Shown: piece after piece, positions 1 to 8,775 of the stretch | Layout: the number at the start of each line of letters is the position of its first letter | Numbering within the stretch: the first letter of the stretch is position 1 | DNA from: a virus | Virus record (IMG/VR): IMGVR_UViG_3300021959_000529 | Span: 1 to 20,399 of that record | Length of the DNA: 20,399 nt | Direction: 5' to 3' (one strand) | The notes under the pieces: generated by a model | The model's database searches: none | The model's input: the letters and a program-made list of their open reading frames with translations, nothing else | Told to the model about the DNA's origin: nothing | Program-made: the position numbers and the translations under genes

Positions 1-1
1 A

Positions 2-1534
2 GATATTACAGTTTTTGAGCAACTTTACCAACTTGCTGCAGAAGATATAAAAGAAACAGCTGGTAAATTAAAAGAGTACAAGAAAACTGACTTTGCTCAA
101 ATTATTTCTGATGCAGAAGATATTATTTCGCAAAATATTGATGCAATATCTAAATGCGAACAACAAGAACAAGATGCACAAACACAAAAAGACGAACTTC
201 AAGATGATTTATTGCGTCAAGTTGAAAGTAAACAGCCAACAACATATACAGGTCCGTCAATAAAACAACTTAAACAAGAAGAAATTCAATTAACTGATAA
301 GATAAAAAATCTGCAGCAAGAAATTGAAACGAAAGAACAAGAAGTTGAAGAAAAAAATGATACTCAACTTAAACTTCGTGTTGATATAAAGCAATTTGAT
401 CATGATGATATTGAACACCACGTTGGAAAATATAATTCATATGATTCAAAGATAGAAACACAAACGAGAATAACAAATAAACAAAGGACATATGTTGATG
501 GATTGCAAGAAAAAATACAACATCTCGACACACATGAATATGATCCAGAATGCAAATATTGTACATCAAACGTATTTGTTAAAAACGCATTACAAGCCAA
601 GGATTGTATTGATCAAGAACGTGAGTCATTGAAACGACATGAAGAATATTTAACACGTTTTAAAACAGAGCAACAGGAATTATTTAAATACACTATACAA
701 AAAACTCAGTTAGAATCATTGATTTCAGAACGATCTGGATTACGAGATGATATTGAACGTGATGAACTTCGTTTAGAAATTTTAGAAAATGAATTACAGA
801 CAAAAGAATCTGAATTAGAAACTTGTTTAGAGCGACAAGAACAATATACGATTAATCAATCTGCAATTGAAACTAATCAAAAAATTGAAGAACGGATTGA
901 ATTAATTAAAGATGCGTTAGAACATAATAAACATGCAATAGCAAAGATTACAACACGAATCAAAAATTTACATGGTGAGATTGAAGTTGCAAAAACAAAA
1001 AAGAAACATGCACTTGAAAGTTTAGATTCTTATAAAAAGTTAGAAACAGAATATAAGGCATATGAATACTATTTAGAAACAATAAAAAGAAATGGTGTAC
1101 CATATGATATTATTGCAAAAGCTCTTCCAAAAATTGAAGCTGAAATCAACAATGTACTCAATCAAATAGTTGATTTCAATATGGTTCTGAATACAGATGG
1201 CAAGAATATAAACGGATATATTATTTATGATGAAGATAATTTTTGGCCATTAGAATTAACATCTGGTATGGAACGTTTTATTTCTAGTTTAGCAATTCGT
1301 GTAGCTTTAATTAATGTATCAGCATTGCCTCGTCCTAATTTTATTGCAATTGATGAAGGCTGGGGAAGTTTAGACTCAGAACATATTGCTGCAGTAATCA
1401 ACCTATTTGAATATTTTAGAAACAAGTTTGACTTTTCAATTATTATTTCACACGTTGATTCTATGCGTGATATGGTTGATAAATTACTTGAAGTTAACAA
1501 GCAAAACGGATTTAGCCAGATTCAGAACACGTAA
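2..1534 (+). CDS. 46: Recombination endonuclease subunit gp46 (Rad50/SbcC-like), 5' truncated by window edge
   Basis: The frame is open from base 2, so the N-terminus with the Walker A motif lies outside the window; this is truncation by the window, not a broken gene. What is seen: long Glu/Lys/Gln-rich coiled coils on both sides of a CxxC zinc hook (DPECKYC, cysteines at 551-553 and 560-562), then an ABC-type ATPase C-lobe with signature SGMER (1262-1276), Walker B FIAIDEGW (Asp-Glu at 1352-1357), a D-loop (GSLDSEH) and a switch histidine in IISH. Proteins of this family pair with an Mre11/gp47 nuclease to process DNA ends during recombination-dependent replication. The gp47 gene would be expected upstream. 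The stop codon overlaps the promoter-like motif of the next gene. The family call is firm; the gp46 name follows from the T4-like context. Confidence 0.93.
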   Translation, partial: DITVFEQLYQLAAEDIKETAGKLKEYKKTDFAQIISDAEDIISQNIDAISKCEQQEQDAQTQKDELQDDLLRQVESKQPTTYTGPSIKQLKQEEIQLTDKIKNLQQEIETKEQEVEEKNDTQLKLRVDIKQFDHDDIEHHVGKYNSYDSKIETQTRITNKQRTYVDGLQEKIQHLDTHEYDPECKYCTSNVFVKNALQAKDCIDQERESLKRHEEYLTRFKTEQQELFKYTIQKTQLESLISERSGLRDDIERDELRLEILENELQTKESELETCLERQEQYTINQSAIETNQKIEERIELIKDALEHNKHAIAKITTRIKNLHGEIEVAKTKKKHALESLDSYKKLETEYKAYEYYLETIKRNGVPYDIIAKALPKIEAEINNVLNQIVDFNMVLNTDGKNINGYIIYDEDNFWPLELTSGMERFISSLAIRVALINVSALPRPNFIAIDEGWGSLDSEHIAAVINLFEYFRNKFDFSIIISHVDSMRDMVDKLLEVNKQNGFSQIQNT

Positions 1535-1542
1535 TATTTATA
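1533..1542 (+). promoter_or_regulatory. Putative phage late promoter motif AATATTTATA
   Basis: One of eight near-identical copies in the window. It overlaps the stop codon of the gp46 gene and ends 16 bases before the ATG at 1559. No Shine-Dalgarno sequence is visible between motif and start. If transcription begins about 6-8 bases after the motif, as for T4 late promoters, the leader would be only about 10 bases. The promoter role is inferred from recurrence and position. Confidence 0.6.
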
Positions 1543-1558
1543 ATAAAGTATTTCGTGT

Positions 1559-4500
1559 ATGAAAAGAAAAGAAACTATTTATCGAGGACTTGACTTAATT
1601 AATGTATTTTTTGAAGATACATCATTAACATCTCCTGATATATTTCAAATTACAGAATTTCCTACACGACTTACTGCTGGTAAAAATTTAATTAAATTAA
1701 AAGGCCATCCGGATAATTTACGAATTGGTTCATATCTTAATATTGAAATATTAGATTTTAATGGCGATCCAATTTATTATGAAATAATTGATTATATTGA
1801 TGAAGATAAGTCTCGTGTTATTGCAATATATGTTTATGAAGAAACATCTCCGGGCGAAGCTTCAATAACAATTGTTGGTGAATTACAACAACTTAACGGA
1901 CAACCAGTACCGCAAGAATGGGAAGGTCGTGCTAATGTTAAATGGTCTAGAACTGTACAAATTAATCCTACACTTTCAAATAATTCAGAAGTAATTTTTG
2001 AAGCATTACCGAATGTAACAATACAAGAACAAGTAGGTGTACAATTAAATCGAACATATCCAAATGGACAACAATTTCCAACTTATTCAACAGGAACTGT
2101 TAGATTCTTTTCATATAATGGACAACCAGCAATTGAATTAACAAACGGATTGTTTACTAAAGATATGGAAGATGGTACAATAACAGTATCATCGCCATCT
2201 AATCCACAACCTACGCCGCAGTTTACACCATCTAGTACAGCATATTCTTCAACTATTAAGAAAGTTTTAAGTGAAACAACAATGTTATTAGATTCAGAAT
2301 TTATAGTCAAATCTAATCAAACACTTTCAACTCATACATATACATCATTTGACGCATCTTCATATTCATTATTATATGAAGCAACACCTACATATACACC
2401 AACTGAAAATTCAGAATCATTTGCATATGTTACTATAAACGGATTAGAACCAGCAACTGGTGATATTGATCGTATAAAGGTATTTGTTAATGGAAAAGGT
2501 ACAATTGGTACGTGGGAACAAATTAATGATATTGAATTAGAAGAAATTGAATTATTTGTAGATACCGGAAGTGTATTTCCAGATTTTGCAATAGGCACAT
2601 TTTCATCTCAAAATATAATTGATACGTATTGGGAAGCAAAATATTTTAACAATGGTGGATTAGGTACTGCTCCTACAGCATCTTGGACGAGTGGTAGTAT
2701 AGGAAATGGTGTACAAATTATTCCGCATGGTGGGTCTGATATATCTGCTACAAATAGTGTAATGACATTTCAACACGTAGCACCATATGCCGCTACATTT
2801 GTAAGTCAGTCTGCATATAAATTAACAATTGACGCAATTGGCACTAGGAGTTCAGTAAGTGGTAATTCTAATCCAAAATTATCAATATTCTTATCAGGTT
2901 CTGCATTTCCATATGATGCACAAGATCTATTGAATCAAAACATACAACAATTTGGACGTAGAATCGGTGAATTAGAAGTATTATCTAGTAATCAAAGATT
3001 CGATGATACGGTATTTGAATTTGAGGCATTACAAAATGGTAGTGGGCAATTAATATTTGTAATTGAAGGCGGTGAGTGGCAATTTTCTGATATCAGAACT
3101 ACAACTGATAATGATCCCGGATATACACCAGGGTATACAAGAATAAGAACAGAAATACCAACCAAACATAAAAGTGGTAACCAACTTTCATTCAAATTAG
3201 AATATTATAATGTAGATAGTGTTAAAAGTAAACAAATATCATATGTTAATAATCTAGATTGGCAGGGAGGTAATCGTTATATTGATGGTGATTATTCAAT
3301 GCTTACTGGTTCATTATATGTTGCTGATTCATTAGAATCGGGCATTGCAATATCTGGACTTAAAAATACTGGTTTCGTACGCAGCTTAGGATATTCTGGA
3401 TTTGAATATGGCGATCCTGGATTTTTATTATGGAGCGGTAGTGCGTTATCTGGCAGCTCCGGAACTAAAGGTGGCGTACCATATTCTGGCGTCGGATTAG
3501 AATTATATGCTAGTGGCAATAATTATTTTAGATTTTCAACTGCAGATTCTGAATTAGATGTAAGAACTGAAAAATTCTTCGTCGGAAATTCATCTACAAA
3601 TATTTCAGCAAGTAATGGAAATTTGCAAATATTATCATCTAATTTTACAGTAACAGCTGATGGAGATGTTTCAGCAACAAATATTTCATTGTCTGGTACA
3701 TCATATGCTGGATTATTTTCTTGGGATATTAAATTATTTAGAGATGAGGGAGAATATCCAGCATTATCTGCTATTGACAATGATGTATTATGGTATACGT
3801 CTTCATACGGAGGTGTACCGTACGTAATTATTGATTTAGGCGCAGCTCCAGCATCATTTATTCGTTTTAATGATGCCCCGCCATACCCCATATGGGCGAT
3901 ATTAATTAATGATACATCAATAACACCTAGCCGACAAGATGGTACGTTATTAACGTTAGAAGCTGCTACTAACAATGTTTATATTAGAGCCGGCAACGGC
4001 ATGAGCGTATTACCAGCAACAGCATCATACATAACACCATTTGGAACAGAATATAATAACCTCAATCAAAATTATGAATTTTATTACGTACAAGGACAAC
4101 GTAAATTTGAATATAATACTACTGTAACAATTGACAGTCAATCATATAGTAATGTGTATGATATGGATACCGGGGCTCGTATATTTTTACAAAAAAGTAT
4201 TTTTGATTACAATATTTTAGCAACCGGACACCCAGGTTATGAATCATTTAAAGGAGTATTCCCAGCAGCAGATGATTTATATGATATTGGTAGTAGTTCT
4301 AGGCGCTGGGATGATATTTACGCTACGAATGCAACAATTCAAACATCAGATGAAACGCAAAAAACTGATATAGCATCATCTGATTTGGGATTAGATTTTA
4401 TAAATGAGTTACAGCCAGTTAGTTATAAATGGATTGGAAAAACAAGAACTCATTATGGATTAATAGCTCAAAGTGTAAGTTCATCATTAGCTAATTTTAA

Positions 4501-4675
4501 TAAAACAACCGCAGATTTTGCAGGAATTGTAATTTCTACAAATGAATCTGGATCAATATTTGGACTTCGTTATAATGAATTTATATCTCCGTTAATTAAA
4601 GCAATACAAGAACAACAACAGATAATTAATTCGTTGCAATCTAGAATTGAAATATTAGAAAGTGGTTCTGTATAA
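1559..4675 (+). CDS. Large tail-fibre-like protein with C-terminal S74 intramolecular chaperone
   Basis: A 1038-residue protein, Ser/Thr/Asn/Gly-rich and beta-type in composition, as in phage adhesins. The C-terminus carries a Peptidase S74 (endosialidase chaperone) domain from about residue 925: SDETQKTDI with the presumed Ser930/Lys935 pair, LGLDFINELQPVSYKW, then HYGLIAQSV, and a short terminal coiled coil (EQQQIINSLQSRIEILE). Just before it is DLYDIGSSSRRWDDIYATN, a common fibre-to-chaperone junction. In known S74 proteins this domain drives trimer folding and then cleaves itself off at the conserved serine. The N-terminal 600 residues show no family I can name; they include a probable attachment region and a beta-rich, possibly carbohydrate-binding middle part. 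It is a single gene behind its own late-type motif. Role: host receptor recognition, by inference. Confidence 0.88.
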   Translation: MKRKETIYRGLDLINVFFEDTSLTSPDIFQITEFPTRLTAGKNLIKLKGHPDNLRIGSYLNIEILDFNGDPIYYEIIDYIDEDKSRVIAIYVYEETSPGEASITIVGELQQLNGQPVPQEWEGRANVKWSRTVQINPTLSNNSEVIFEALPNVTIQEQVGVQLNRTYPNGQQFPTYSTGTVRFFSYNGQPAIELTNGLFTKDMEDGTITVSSPSNPQPTPQFTPSSTAYSSTIKKVLSETTMLLDSEFIVKSNQTLSTHTYTSFDASSYSLLYEATPTYTPTENSESFAYVTINGLEPATGDIDRIKVFVNGKGTIGTWEQINDIELEEIELFVDTGSVFPDFAIGTFSSQNIIDTYWEAKYFNNGGLGTAPTASWTSGSIGNGVQIIPHGGSDISATNSVMTFQHVAPYAATFVSQSAYKLTIDAIGTRSSVSGNSNPKLSIFLSGSAFPYDAQDLLNQNIQQFGRRIGELEVLSSNQRFDDTVFEFEALQNGSGQLIFVIEGGEWQFSDIRTTTDNDPGYTPGYTRIRTEIPTKHKSGNQLSFKLEYYNVDSVKSKQISYVNNLDWQGGNRYIDGDYSMLTGSLYVADSLESGIAISGLKNTGFVRSLGYSGFEYGDPGFLLWSGSALSGSSGTKGGVPYSGVGLELYASGNNYFRFSTADSELDVRTEKFFVGNSSTNISASNGNLQILSSNFTVTADGDVSATNISLSGTSYAGLFSWDIKLFRDEGEYPALSAIDNDVLWYTSSYGGVPYVIIDLGAAPASFIRFNDAPPYPIWAILINDTSITPSRQDGTLLTLEAATNNVYIRAGNGMSVLPATASYITPFGTEYNNLNQNYEFYYVQGQRKFEYNTTVTIDSQSYSNVYDMDTGARIFLQKSIFDYNILATGHPGYESFKGVFPAADDLYDIGSSSRRWDDIYATNATIQTSDETQKTDIASSDLGLDFINELQPVSYKWIGKTRTHYGLIAQSVSSSLANFNKTTADFAGIVISTNESGSIFGLRYNEFISPLIKAIQEQQQIINSLQSRIEILESGSV

Positions 4676-4678
4676 ACT

Positions 4679-4688
4679 AATATTTATA
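4679..4688 (+). promoter_or_regulatory. Putative phage late promoter motif AATATTTATA
   Basis: Lies three bases after the fibre gene's stop codon and ends 16 bases before the ATG at 4705, the same spacing as the copy at 1533. It continues as TAAAATGG. No Shine-Dalgarno site is visible before the start. Confidence 0.6.
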
Positions 4689-4704
4689 TAAAATGGTCAT
4701 TTAA

Positions 4705-7305
4705 ATGAAATCAATACTACAAGAATTCAAACAACATCTCATAGAACAAACAAGTAATGTTACTGTTTTGTTTCCAGGCGGATTTAAGCCTATAACTGGA
4801 GCACATTTAGCACTTGCTAATCGATATGCAGAAAATCCTTCAGTTAAACAAGTAATAATGCTTGTTGGTCCAAAAGATAGAGATGGATTTACGAGAAAAC
4901 AAACTATCGATAGTTTTAATCTATTAAATTCAAACCCAAAAATCATAATGCAACCAACAGAATTTAATTCTCCAATAATGGCTGCATATGAATTCTTATT
5001 TGCATTGCCAGAAGATGCTCAAGGACAATATGCAATGGCAGCTTCAACAAAGGGTGATGATTATGTACGAGCTAAAACATTTGTTCCTAATGTAGATAAA
5101 TACAAAATTACTGGTGATAAATCTGGAAGAAAAATACCGCAAGGTATTGATGCTATTGAATTAACAGCAAATGCAGATCCAATTCAATATCCATCAGGAG
5201 AACCAATTTCTGCAACAGCAACACGACAAGCAATTGCATCGGGCGATTATAACATATTCAAACTCTCGTACCCGGGTATAGAAGATTCGGTACTAAAAAA
5301 TGTTTGGGAAATATTAACTGGCAAAATGATTGAATCTACTTTTTCTAAAGGTTGGTGGAATACAATTTTAGAACAAGATGTTAATGCATTATTTACTGAA
5401 TTAAGAACTGGAAAGCGTTTACGTGTATTTGATTTTGATGATACATTAGCAAAAATGAATGCTACAATTTATGTTAAACACCGAGATGGATCTAACACAG
5501 AATTAAACCCAGCACAGTTTGCGGTTTATGAGCCAAGGCCCGGCGATGATTTTGATTTTTCAGAATTTGATAGAATTATTAAATCTGCAAATCCAATACA
5601 AAAAAATGTAGATGCATTAAAAAGATCAATGCAAGATGCTGGGGCTAAAACAACTATTTTAACGGCTCGTAGAGTGGCATACCCAGTTAAAAGATATCTT
5701 GAGCGCGAACATGGAATTAAGAACATATACGTTGTTGCACTGGGTTCGTCTGACCCAATGGATAAAGCTCGTTGGATTGAAAAACAAATTCAAAAAGGAT
5801 ATGACGATATTGAGTTTATTGACGATTCTCCAAAAAATGTAAAGGCAGTCGATTCATTACAACAACAATATCCAGATGTTGCATTAACAGCACATTTAGT
5901 AGAAGGCTATATGGATCCTAAAACTGCTGAGAAACACAAAAAGAAAATTGAAAAGCTTCGCAAATTTTTAGATAAAAATACTGGTAAAGAATTTGTATAT
6001 GATTTTGATACATACGACAAAACTACATTTGGCGTCCCATTAACCGAAGGAGTATTGCTCATGGAAGGGGGTGCTGGGGGGCACATGGCTCATCCATATG
6101 ATGATCATGGATTAACCTTCAATGAAATGAAAGAGTTAGTTGCCCGTGCTTTAGAAGGACAGTTAGATATCGAAGAAGCAGTAACTGAAAAGACAGACGG
6201 CCAAAATCTTCAAGTAACGTGGAAGAATGGTCGAGTAGGATTTGCTCGTAATAAAACCACAATCGTTAATCCGTTAACTACAGAAGAACTTACAACTAAA
6301 TTTGAAGGCCGCGGCCCTATATCAGATGCATTTCGTGAAGCAGGACAAGATTTACAAGCAGCATTTAACAAAATAGATTCTAAAAAGTTAGATAGTATTT
6401 TCAAAAACGGCGCTGTATTTGCTAATATGGAAGTTATTTACCCAGAAACGAAAAATATTATAAATTATGATAAAGCTCATATACAGTTTCACAATTTAGT
6501 TGAATATAGAATTGGAACAAACTCAAAAGGAAAGCCGACAGTAGACAAAGTTCAAACTGATTTAGCTGGCGGGTCATTAATTCAAAAAATAATTGAAGAT
6601 GCAAATGCGCACATGCAAAATACATTTTCGTTTATTCCGCCGCAAAAAATTAAATTAGGTCGTATTGCAGATTTTGAAGATCAACAAGCAGCATTATTTT
6701 CAGAAATAGATCAACTTAAAACGCAATTCGGACTTAAAGATACTGATTTAATTTCTGAATATCATCGTGCATGGTGGAGAGATGTAATCACTAGCAAAGC
6801 TCAAGAATTAGGATATGATATATCAGATGATTTAAGAGACACATTAGTAGATAGATGGGCATTCGATGATAAATCAACATCAGTTACAGTTGTTAAAAAA
6901 CAAATTGAAAATCCTGAATTTTTACAATGGGTAACTGAATTTGACGATAAAGATTTTAAATCATATCAAAAACAAAACATGGAACCATTTGAATCAATCT
7001 TTTTGAGATTAGGAGCTCTTGTATTATCAAATGTATCTCAAGTATTAGCTGCAGATCCTAGTAAATCTACACAAGAAATTAAAAGAGATATTGCTACAGT
7101 AATAAAGCAAGTACAACAAAGTAAAGACCCGGAAATTCTTAAAAAAGTTGAATATCAATTAAAAAGAATTGAAAAGCTGGGTGGATTAGATCGAATAGTT
7201 CCAATTGAAGGAATTGTATTTACATTCAAAGGAAACACATACAAGCTCACCGGAGCGTTCGCTCCCGTGAATCAATTGATAGGTATATTAAAGTTTGGAC
7301 GATAA
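4705..7305 (+). CDS. Three-domain fusion: nucleotidyltransferase, HAD phosphatase and ligase-like adenylyltransferase
   Basis: An 866-residue protein. Domain 1 (about 18-205) is a cytidylyltransferase/NMNAT-like Rossmann fold: PGGFKPITGAH (TxxH-type nucleotide motif ending at His34) and ISATATR (168-174). Domain 2 (about 238-395) is HAD-like: FDFDDT with Asp243 and Asp245, Thr320 in ILTARR, Lys354, and FIDDS with Asp373/Asp374, resembling polynucleotide 3'-phosphatase domains. Domain 3 (about 455-866) has covalent nucleotidyltransferase motifs: EKTDG with Lys496 as candidate adenylated lysine, a motif III-like NMEV (Glu576), EGIVF (Glu835) as motif IV and YKLTG (Lys847) as motif V. Motifs III and IV are about 260 residues apart, far more than usual, implying a large mainly helical insertion. 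The N-terminus MKSILQEFKQHLIE resembles a T4 capsid-targeting sequence. Nucleic-acid repair and/or NAD metabolism is inferred. Domains 1 and 2 are secure; domain 3 is likely. Confidence 0.8.
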   Translation: MKSILQEFKQHLIEQTSNVTVLFPGGFKPITGAHLALANRYAENPSVKQVIMLVGPKDRDGFTRKQTIDSFNLLNSNPKIIMQPTEFNSPIMAAYEFLFALPEDAQGQYAMAASTKGDDYVRAKTFVPNVDKYKITGDKSGRKIPQGIDAIELTANADPIQYPSGEPISATATRQAIASGDYNIFKLSYPGIEDSVLKNVWEILTGKMIESTFSKGWWNTILEQDVNALFTELRTGKRLRVFDFDDTLAKMNATIYVKHRDGSNTELNPAQFAVYEPRPGDDFDFSEFDRIIKSANPIQKNVDALKRSMQDAGAKTTILTARRVAYPVKRYLEREHGIKNIYVVALGSSDPMDKARWIEKQIQKGYDDIEFIDDSPKNVKAVDSLQQQYPDVALTAHLVEGYMDPKTAEKHKKKIEKLRKFLDKNTGKEFVYDFDTYDKTTFGVPLTEGVLLMEGGAGGHMAHPYDDHGLTFNEMKELVARALEGQLDIEEAVTEKTDGQNLQVTWKNGRVGFARNKTTIVNPLTTEELTTKFEGRGPISDAFREAGQDLQAAFNKIDSKKLDSIFKNGAVFANMEVIYPETKNIINYDKAHIQFHNLVEYRIGTNSKGKPTVDKVQTDLAGGSLIQKIIEDANAHMQNTFSFIPPQKIKLGRIADFEDQQAALFSEIDQLKTQFGLKDTDLISEYHRAWWRDVITSKAQELGYDISDDLRDTLVDRWAFDDKSTSVTVVKKQIENPEFLQWVTEFDDKDFKSYQKQNMEPFESIFLRLGALVLSNVSQVLAADPSKSTQEIKRDIATVIKQVQQSKDPEILKKVEYQLKRIEKLGGLDRIVPIEGIVFTFKGNTYKLTGAFAPVNQLIGILKFGR

Positions 7306-7313
7306 TATTTATA
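7304..7313 (+). promoter_or_regulatory. Putative phage late promoter motif AATATTTATA
   Basis: Overlaps the stop codon of the preceding gene and ends 19 bases before the ATG at 7333. It continues as TTAAAAATAGGA, which includes a weak AGGA ribosome-binding element. It probably drives the run from 7333 through terminase, where no further copy is seen. Confidence 0.6.
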
Positions 7314-7332
7314 TTAAAAATAGGACTTTCAA

Positions 7333-8130
7333 ATGGCAGAGAAACATAAGTCAAAATATAAAGCACCAAAAGATTTAGAAAAATCAACGAAACCAACTCC
7401 TCGTAAAGATCTTAAAGATTATGAAGGAGATGAAACAGAAAACATGGTGCCAAATTCTACTGGCGAAAAGCAAAAGAATGTACTTCGTAAAACTGATAAA
7501 GAAGTGATTGACAACGGATCAATTGTTCCAGACATGAAAGATGCTGATAGAGCTTATAAACCAGAAGGAGAACATGACCCAAAACATGCTGCTAAAGTAA
7601 TGTCTAAGCGTCAAGATGATGATGAAAAAGACAGTGAAGATTCTATTAAAGATAAAATTGAAAATCTAACAAGAGAACAAAAAGAACGTTTAGTTAGAGA
7701 ATATATTCGTCGCCGTATTAAAAATGTTCTTAAAGAGCAAGAAGAGACAGAAGAAGAACCAGTTCCAGCAGAAGAGCCAATAGCTGAACCAGCAGCTGAA
7801 CCAACACCAGCAGCTGAACCTGCAGTAGAACCTGCACCTGCTTCAGCAGAGCCAGCCACTCCAGAAGCACCAATCGAGCCTGCTCCAGAAGCACCAGCTG
7901 AAGAACCTGCCGCCGATCCTACACCTGAGGAAAGTAATGCTATTGAAAGTAGATATATTCAATATTTACAAACAACATCTTATACACCAAAACAGTTAGT
8001 TAGTAATTTAATGAAAATAGGATTAAAGCTTTCTTCTGAATATGATGTTAAAACAATGAAAAATTTCTTTTTGCAATTAAAATTAACGGCAGATAGAATT
8101 TACAAAGATCCAGAACAATTTAAAAAATAA
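7333..8130 (+). CDS. Hypothetical protein with Pro/Ala/Glu-rich linker
   Basis: A 265-residue protein I do not recognise. Residues 1-110 are highly charged and Lys/Asp/Glu-rich with no hydrophobic core, so probably disordered. Residues about 112-138 (LTREQKERLVREYIRRRIKN) look like one amphipathic helix. Residues about 140-203 form a low-complexity linker of Pro, Ala and Glu (repeats such as PAEEP, AAEPTP, PAPEAP). The last 60 residues form a compact helical domain (RYIQYLQTTSYTPKQLV, then NLMKIGLKLSSEYD). The layout, flexible linker plus small terminal domain, suits a structural or scaffolding role, but nothing in the sequence names one. It is the first gene behind the 7304 motif, and the next gene begins four bases after its stop. 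Confidence 0.85.
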   Translation: MAEKHKSKYKAPKDLEKSTKPTPRKDLKDYEGDETENMVPNSTGEKQKNVLRKTDKEVIDNGSIVPDMKDADRAYKPEGEHDPKHAAKVMSKRQDDDEKDSEDSIKDKIENLTREQKERLVREYIRRRIKNVLKEQEETEEEPVPAEEPIAEPAAEPTPAAEPAVEPAPASAEPATPEAPIEPAPEAPAEEPAADPTPEESNAIESRYIQYLQTTSYTPKQLVSNLMKIGLKLSSEYDVKTMKNFFLQLKLTADRIYKDPEQFKK

Positions 8131-8133
8131 GTT

Positions 8134-8775
8134 ATGTCAAAAAAGTTACAAAATATAAATGCAGTCAATCAAATGTTGGCTGGGGAACATAAGTTTCAAA
8201 CAAATAAGTCAGTTAATTTTACAAAAGAAACAAAAGATGTAAAAAAACATCTTGTTGGAGAAACTTGGGAAGAAACGGATCTTAAATCTGGTATTACATA
8301 CATCATGGAACAAAAAGATGGTTATGTAATGAAAACAAAAAAGGGCGGCACACAACTTCAATCAATTAGAGATGAATTAGTTACGTTTAATAATTGTCCT
8401 AAAGAAACTTGCACTTGCAAAACACCAAATCATTTAGATCGTAAAATGAAAGCATTTCACGATATGTGTTATGATTGTGTTATTGATATGGAACATCGAA
8501 TGAAAATAAATGGCACGTTTGATGAATATGCAAGAAATAGAATGAAGCAAAATGCACTTGCATGGTTGGAACGAGCCGAAAAGGATGTAGAATTATTAAA
8601 ACAATCATATACAACATCATATCAAGTAATTGCAAATGCAGATGGTATGGTAGAAACATTAGATGCAAGAATGACTCCAGATCAATTTGCTGAGAAAGTT
8701 GAACGAGAATTTCAAGAATACAAAGAAAAAATCATATTACAATTATCACAAACAGAGGACAGAGATGAACGTTAA
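8134..8775 (+). CDS. Hypothetical Cys-rich, possibly zinc-binding protein
   Basis: A 213-residue protein of unknown family. The middle contains a cysteine/histidine cluster: NNCPKETCTCKTPNH followed about 20 residues later by MCYDCVIDMEH. Two CxxC/CxC-type pairs at that spacing suggest a treble-clef or ribbon zinc site. The rest is mainly helical and charged (for example WLERAEKDVELLKQ), with a C-terminal coiled-coil-like helix. It follows the 7333 gene by three bases and overlaps the next gene by 11 bases, so the three are probably co-transcribed and translationally coupled. No Shine-Dalgarno site is obvious. Function unknown; nucleic-acid or protein binding through zinc is inference. Confidence 0.85.
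   Translation: MSKKLQNINAVNQMLAGEHKFQTNKSVNFTKETKDVKKHLVGETWEETDLKSGITYIMEQKDGYVMKTKKGGTQLQSIRDELVTFNNCPKETCTCKTPNHLDRKMKAFHDMCYDCVIDMEHRMKINGTFDEYARNRMKQNALAWLERAEKDVELLKQSYTTSYQVIANADGMVETLDARMTPDQFAEKVEREFQEYKEKIILQLSQTEDRDER

Noticed and set aside
3523-3975. A 150-codon minus-strand open frame inside the fibre gene
   Set aside because: A shadow frame without a start signal; every supported gene in the window is on the plus strand.
4760-4768. Another TTACTGTTT copy
   Set aside because: It lies in coding sequence (Val-Thr-Val) with no hairpin before it; taken as chance and not counted with the terminator flanks.
8687-8764. Upstream start for the coiled-coil gene
   Set aside because: It would deepen the overlap with the 8134 gene by about 80 bases; ATG 8765 has AGAGGA at good spacing.
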